This document shows, piece by piece, positions 62,044-64,000 of a stretch of DNA of 64,000 nucleotides (position 1 is its first letter; each line of letters begins with the position of its first letter). The translations under genes and the position numbers were made by a program. The notes under the pieces are model-generated. The model made no database searches and was not told the origin of the DNA. It worked only from the letters and a program-made list of their open reading frames with translations. Origin of the DNA: Rebecca billardiae RCC1528 (lineage: Eukaryota; Haptophyta); NCBI GenBank assembly GCA_965240325.2, contig OZ251222.1:4898001-4962000 (forward strand), given 5' to 3'.

Positions 62044-64000
62044 CACAGTGCCGGAAAACTGCTCAGGGTGACGTTTTAAGTTGTCCGCACCACTAGTCGA
62101 ATCATCGGACAATTCTGAAGCGGTGCGCCTAAATTCGGCGCACCATAGGCGCGTCGAATCGTGGCACAGACCTTGGTAGCAGGCCACACCTGAGCGCGCT
62201 GCGCGCGCCGACGCGCGCTCGGCGCGGGCAAAAAATCATGCGCCGTTGGCATTACGCAGCCCCGCGCAGCGCTGTGCTCGAGCTCGGCGGCGGCGAAAGC
62301 GGGCGGGCGCACACGGCGGTGCCCGTGCGCGCTGCTCCGAGCGCAGCTGCGGCCACCCCGGCGGCATAACGCCGGTCGAGGGCACGAAAACCGATTTTTC
62401 GGGAAAATGCAGAGCAGCGGCGCCCGAGCGCGCCCGAGCTCGTCGCAGCACAGTCTCCTGGTGGCTGCGCCCCGTGAAGCCACGCCACGCGGGGCGCTGG
62501 CGTGCGCGTGGCCTGCGCCCACCGTGCGCTGCCCGATCATGGCCGTCGACCGCTCCGAGCGCCTCACCACGCGTGCTCGAGCCCACCGATACTGACGCCC
62601 GAGCACGGTGCCGGCAGCGCTCGCAGGTGGGCGTCGGAGAAAACACGCCGGCCGAACGAGCTTGAAGCGTCCGCCGCGATGCCAACGGCAGCGGACGACG
62701 TGCGCGCCACCTCGGCGCCAGTCGCCCAGCCCTTGCGCGGCGGTGCGGGCTCGCTCGTTCGCCGCCATCAGCTGCGCGCGCGCAGCCCGATCACTGCCCG
62801 CTGGTTCTGTTGTCGAGCAGCTGCGGCCTGCCACGCGCACTGCCGGACATTGAGCCACAGCGCGAGCACGCGCCTCGTCTGGCACGCGCGAGCACTCAGC
62901 ATCGTGCGTGGCCACCATGACGCGCCCATCTGCGCCAGCAGCGATGAGCACGCCGCCGTTCAGCTCGCATCGGGCTCGCTCGCGACGCAGCAACGCGCGG
63001 CCGTAGCGGCAGCAGCGGCGCCGTCGAGCACGCGCAGCAAACAAATATGCAGCGCGGGCGAGTCGACGGTCTGGAAAATGCGCGATCACGCCACAGCAGG
63101 CTGGCAGAGCCCGCCCGAGCTGCAGCATGCCGTAGGTGCTGCCCCAAGCTCTCGACTGCCCGTAAGCGGCGGCATGTGCGGCGGCGCCGGCGGCGGCCAT
63201 GCTGCCACGCCGTTGCGCGCCGCGGGGCGCCGTCGGCACCTCTGTGGTGAAGCGCACAGAGCTCGAGCCCACGGGGGCTGGCGACCGTCAAACCGACACC
63301 CCATGACGCGGGGCTGCGTGCGCCAGCTGCGCGCACTCCGTGGGCCCACCTAGCCCGCTCGAGCAGCTCGCCTTGGGTGCGCGCAGCGGCTCGAGCACAC
63401 TGGTATGGGACGCCTGCCTGCGGTGCCGCCGAGCACATGCGGCCGACGGTCACTCAGCACGGGCGACTCGACGGCGGCGAGCAGGCGCGACGGCCTCGCC
63501 GCGCCGCGGAAAAGCCTGCCCGGGCTGCAGCACGCCGTAGGAGCAGCCCAGCGCCCTCCTCCGCCCTCCAGCTTCGGCGCGCGCAGCAGGCCCGGCGGCG
63601 GCCATGCTGGCGTGCCCAAGCATGAAGATGGGCGCGGCCGGCCGCGCCGTCGCAAAGCGCGCAGAACTCGAGCTCGGGGGGGCGGACGGCCGCCAAACTG
63701 GCGCGGCAGGACGTGGCACTGCGTGCGCCAGCTACGCGCACCCGCTGCGCCCGCGTGGCCCGTGCGAGCGCCGCGCCTCGAGCACACGCAGCTGCTCGAC
63801 ACAGCCACGGCAGTGTGGCTTGTGCGCGTGCACGTGATCAGTCTCAGCTCTGAGGCGCGCGCTCAGGAGGGCTGCGGCCGGGCCGAGCGCGATCTGCGCG
63901 GACGGTACAGCCTGGCGGCTCATGCCAGCCAGCCCAAAGCCCGCTCCGCCATCCGCGTCATGGCGCTCCAGCCTCTCGCGTGCTGCGCTGCAGCCGCGCT
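62044..64000. mobile_element. Copy 2 of the TIR DNA element (cut by window end)
   Basis: Direct repeat of 8060-10016 at a constant offset of 53,984 bp. I found only two substitutions and no indel. The left flank (ACCGCCA) differs from that of copy 1 (ATCATAT), so the left boundary is CACAGTGCCGG. The right terminus lies beyond the window. Confidence 0.9.

Noticed and set aside
8060-64000. The two 2-kb copies as LTRs of one giant retroelement
   Set aside because: No reverse transcriptase, integrase or primer-binding site lies between them. The interval holds ordinary intron-bearing genes, and copy 1 has its own inverted termini.

Overview
The window looks like nuclear DNA of a GC-rich eukaryotic alga with a complex (secondary, red-lineage) plastid. 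A haptophyte (Prymnesium, Chrysochromulina or Emiliania relative) is the best guess, and a pelagophyte or another stramenopile is possible. The evidence is: short spliceosomal introns, some with GC-AG borders; a nuclear plastid-type ribosomal protein L18 with a signal peptide followed by a transit-like stretch; and large Ser-Pro-Pro-Pro cell-surface protein coding. There are no bacterial-style operons.

Layout. 1-725 (minus): hypoxanthine-guanine phosphoribosyltransferase, 3' end outside the window. 960-3001 (plus, 4 exons): a secreted or luminal relative of the Sey1/RHD3/atlastin GTPases with a damaged P-loop. 3674-7190 (plus, 5 exons): a lipoxygenase fused behind three predicted membrane helices; its first iron-binding His is replaced by Arg. 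8060-10692: a 2.6-kb DNA element with ~48-bp imperfect terminal inverted repeats. A second, almost identical copy starts at 62044 and runs off the window. 11926-12598 (minus, 3 exons): plastid L18. 12757-13865: a ~420-bp-arm inverted repeat forming the shared promoter region of L18 and of the divergent 13935-14477 gene (180 aa, SH3-like N-terminus).

16063-61646 (plus, 3 exons) is one enormous gene that fills 70% of the window. Its first exon is an uninterrupted ~42.5-kb reading frame and the predicted product is ~15,090 aa. In order it has: signal peptide; two Cys-rich modules separated by a short SPPP linker; an ~8-kb SPPP stalk; a ~1,400-aa globular ectodomain with cohesin-like, bacterial-Ig/TMEM132-like and dockerin-like parts; a ~28-kb SPPP stalk; a DxDGDG/GEP Ca-binding-type module and helical juxtamembrane region; one transmembrane helix; and a ~655-aa cytoplasmic tail. 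I read it as a giant hydroxyproline-rich-type single-pass surface adhesin or receptor. I know of no described protein with this combination.

The stalk DNA is built from higher-order repeats whose lengths are exact multiples of 3 (168, 327, 624, 777, 825, 897, 993, 1089, 1245, 1986 and 3888 bp). One ~315-bp patch has been read out of frame by two compensating 1-nt changes. No rRNA, tRNA, CRISPR or recognisable transposase gene was seen. Domain names come from motif reading by eye, without database searches.
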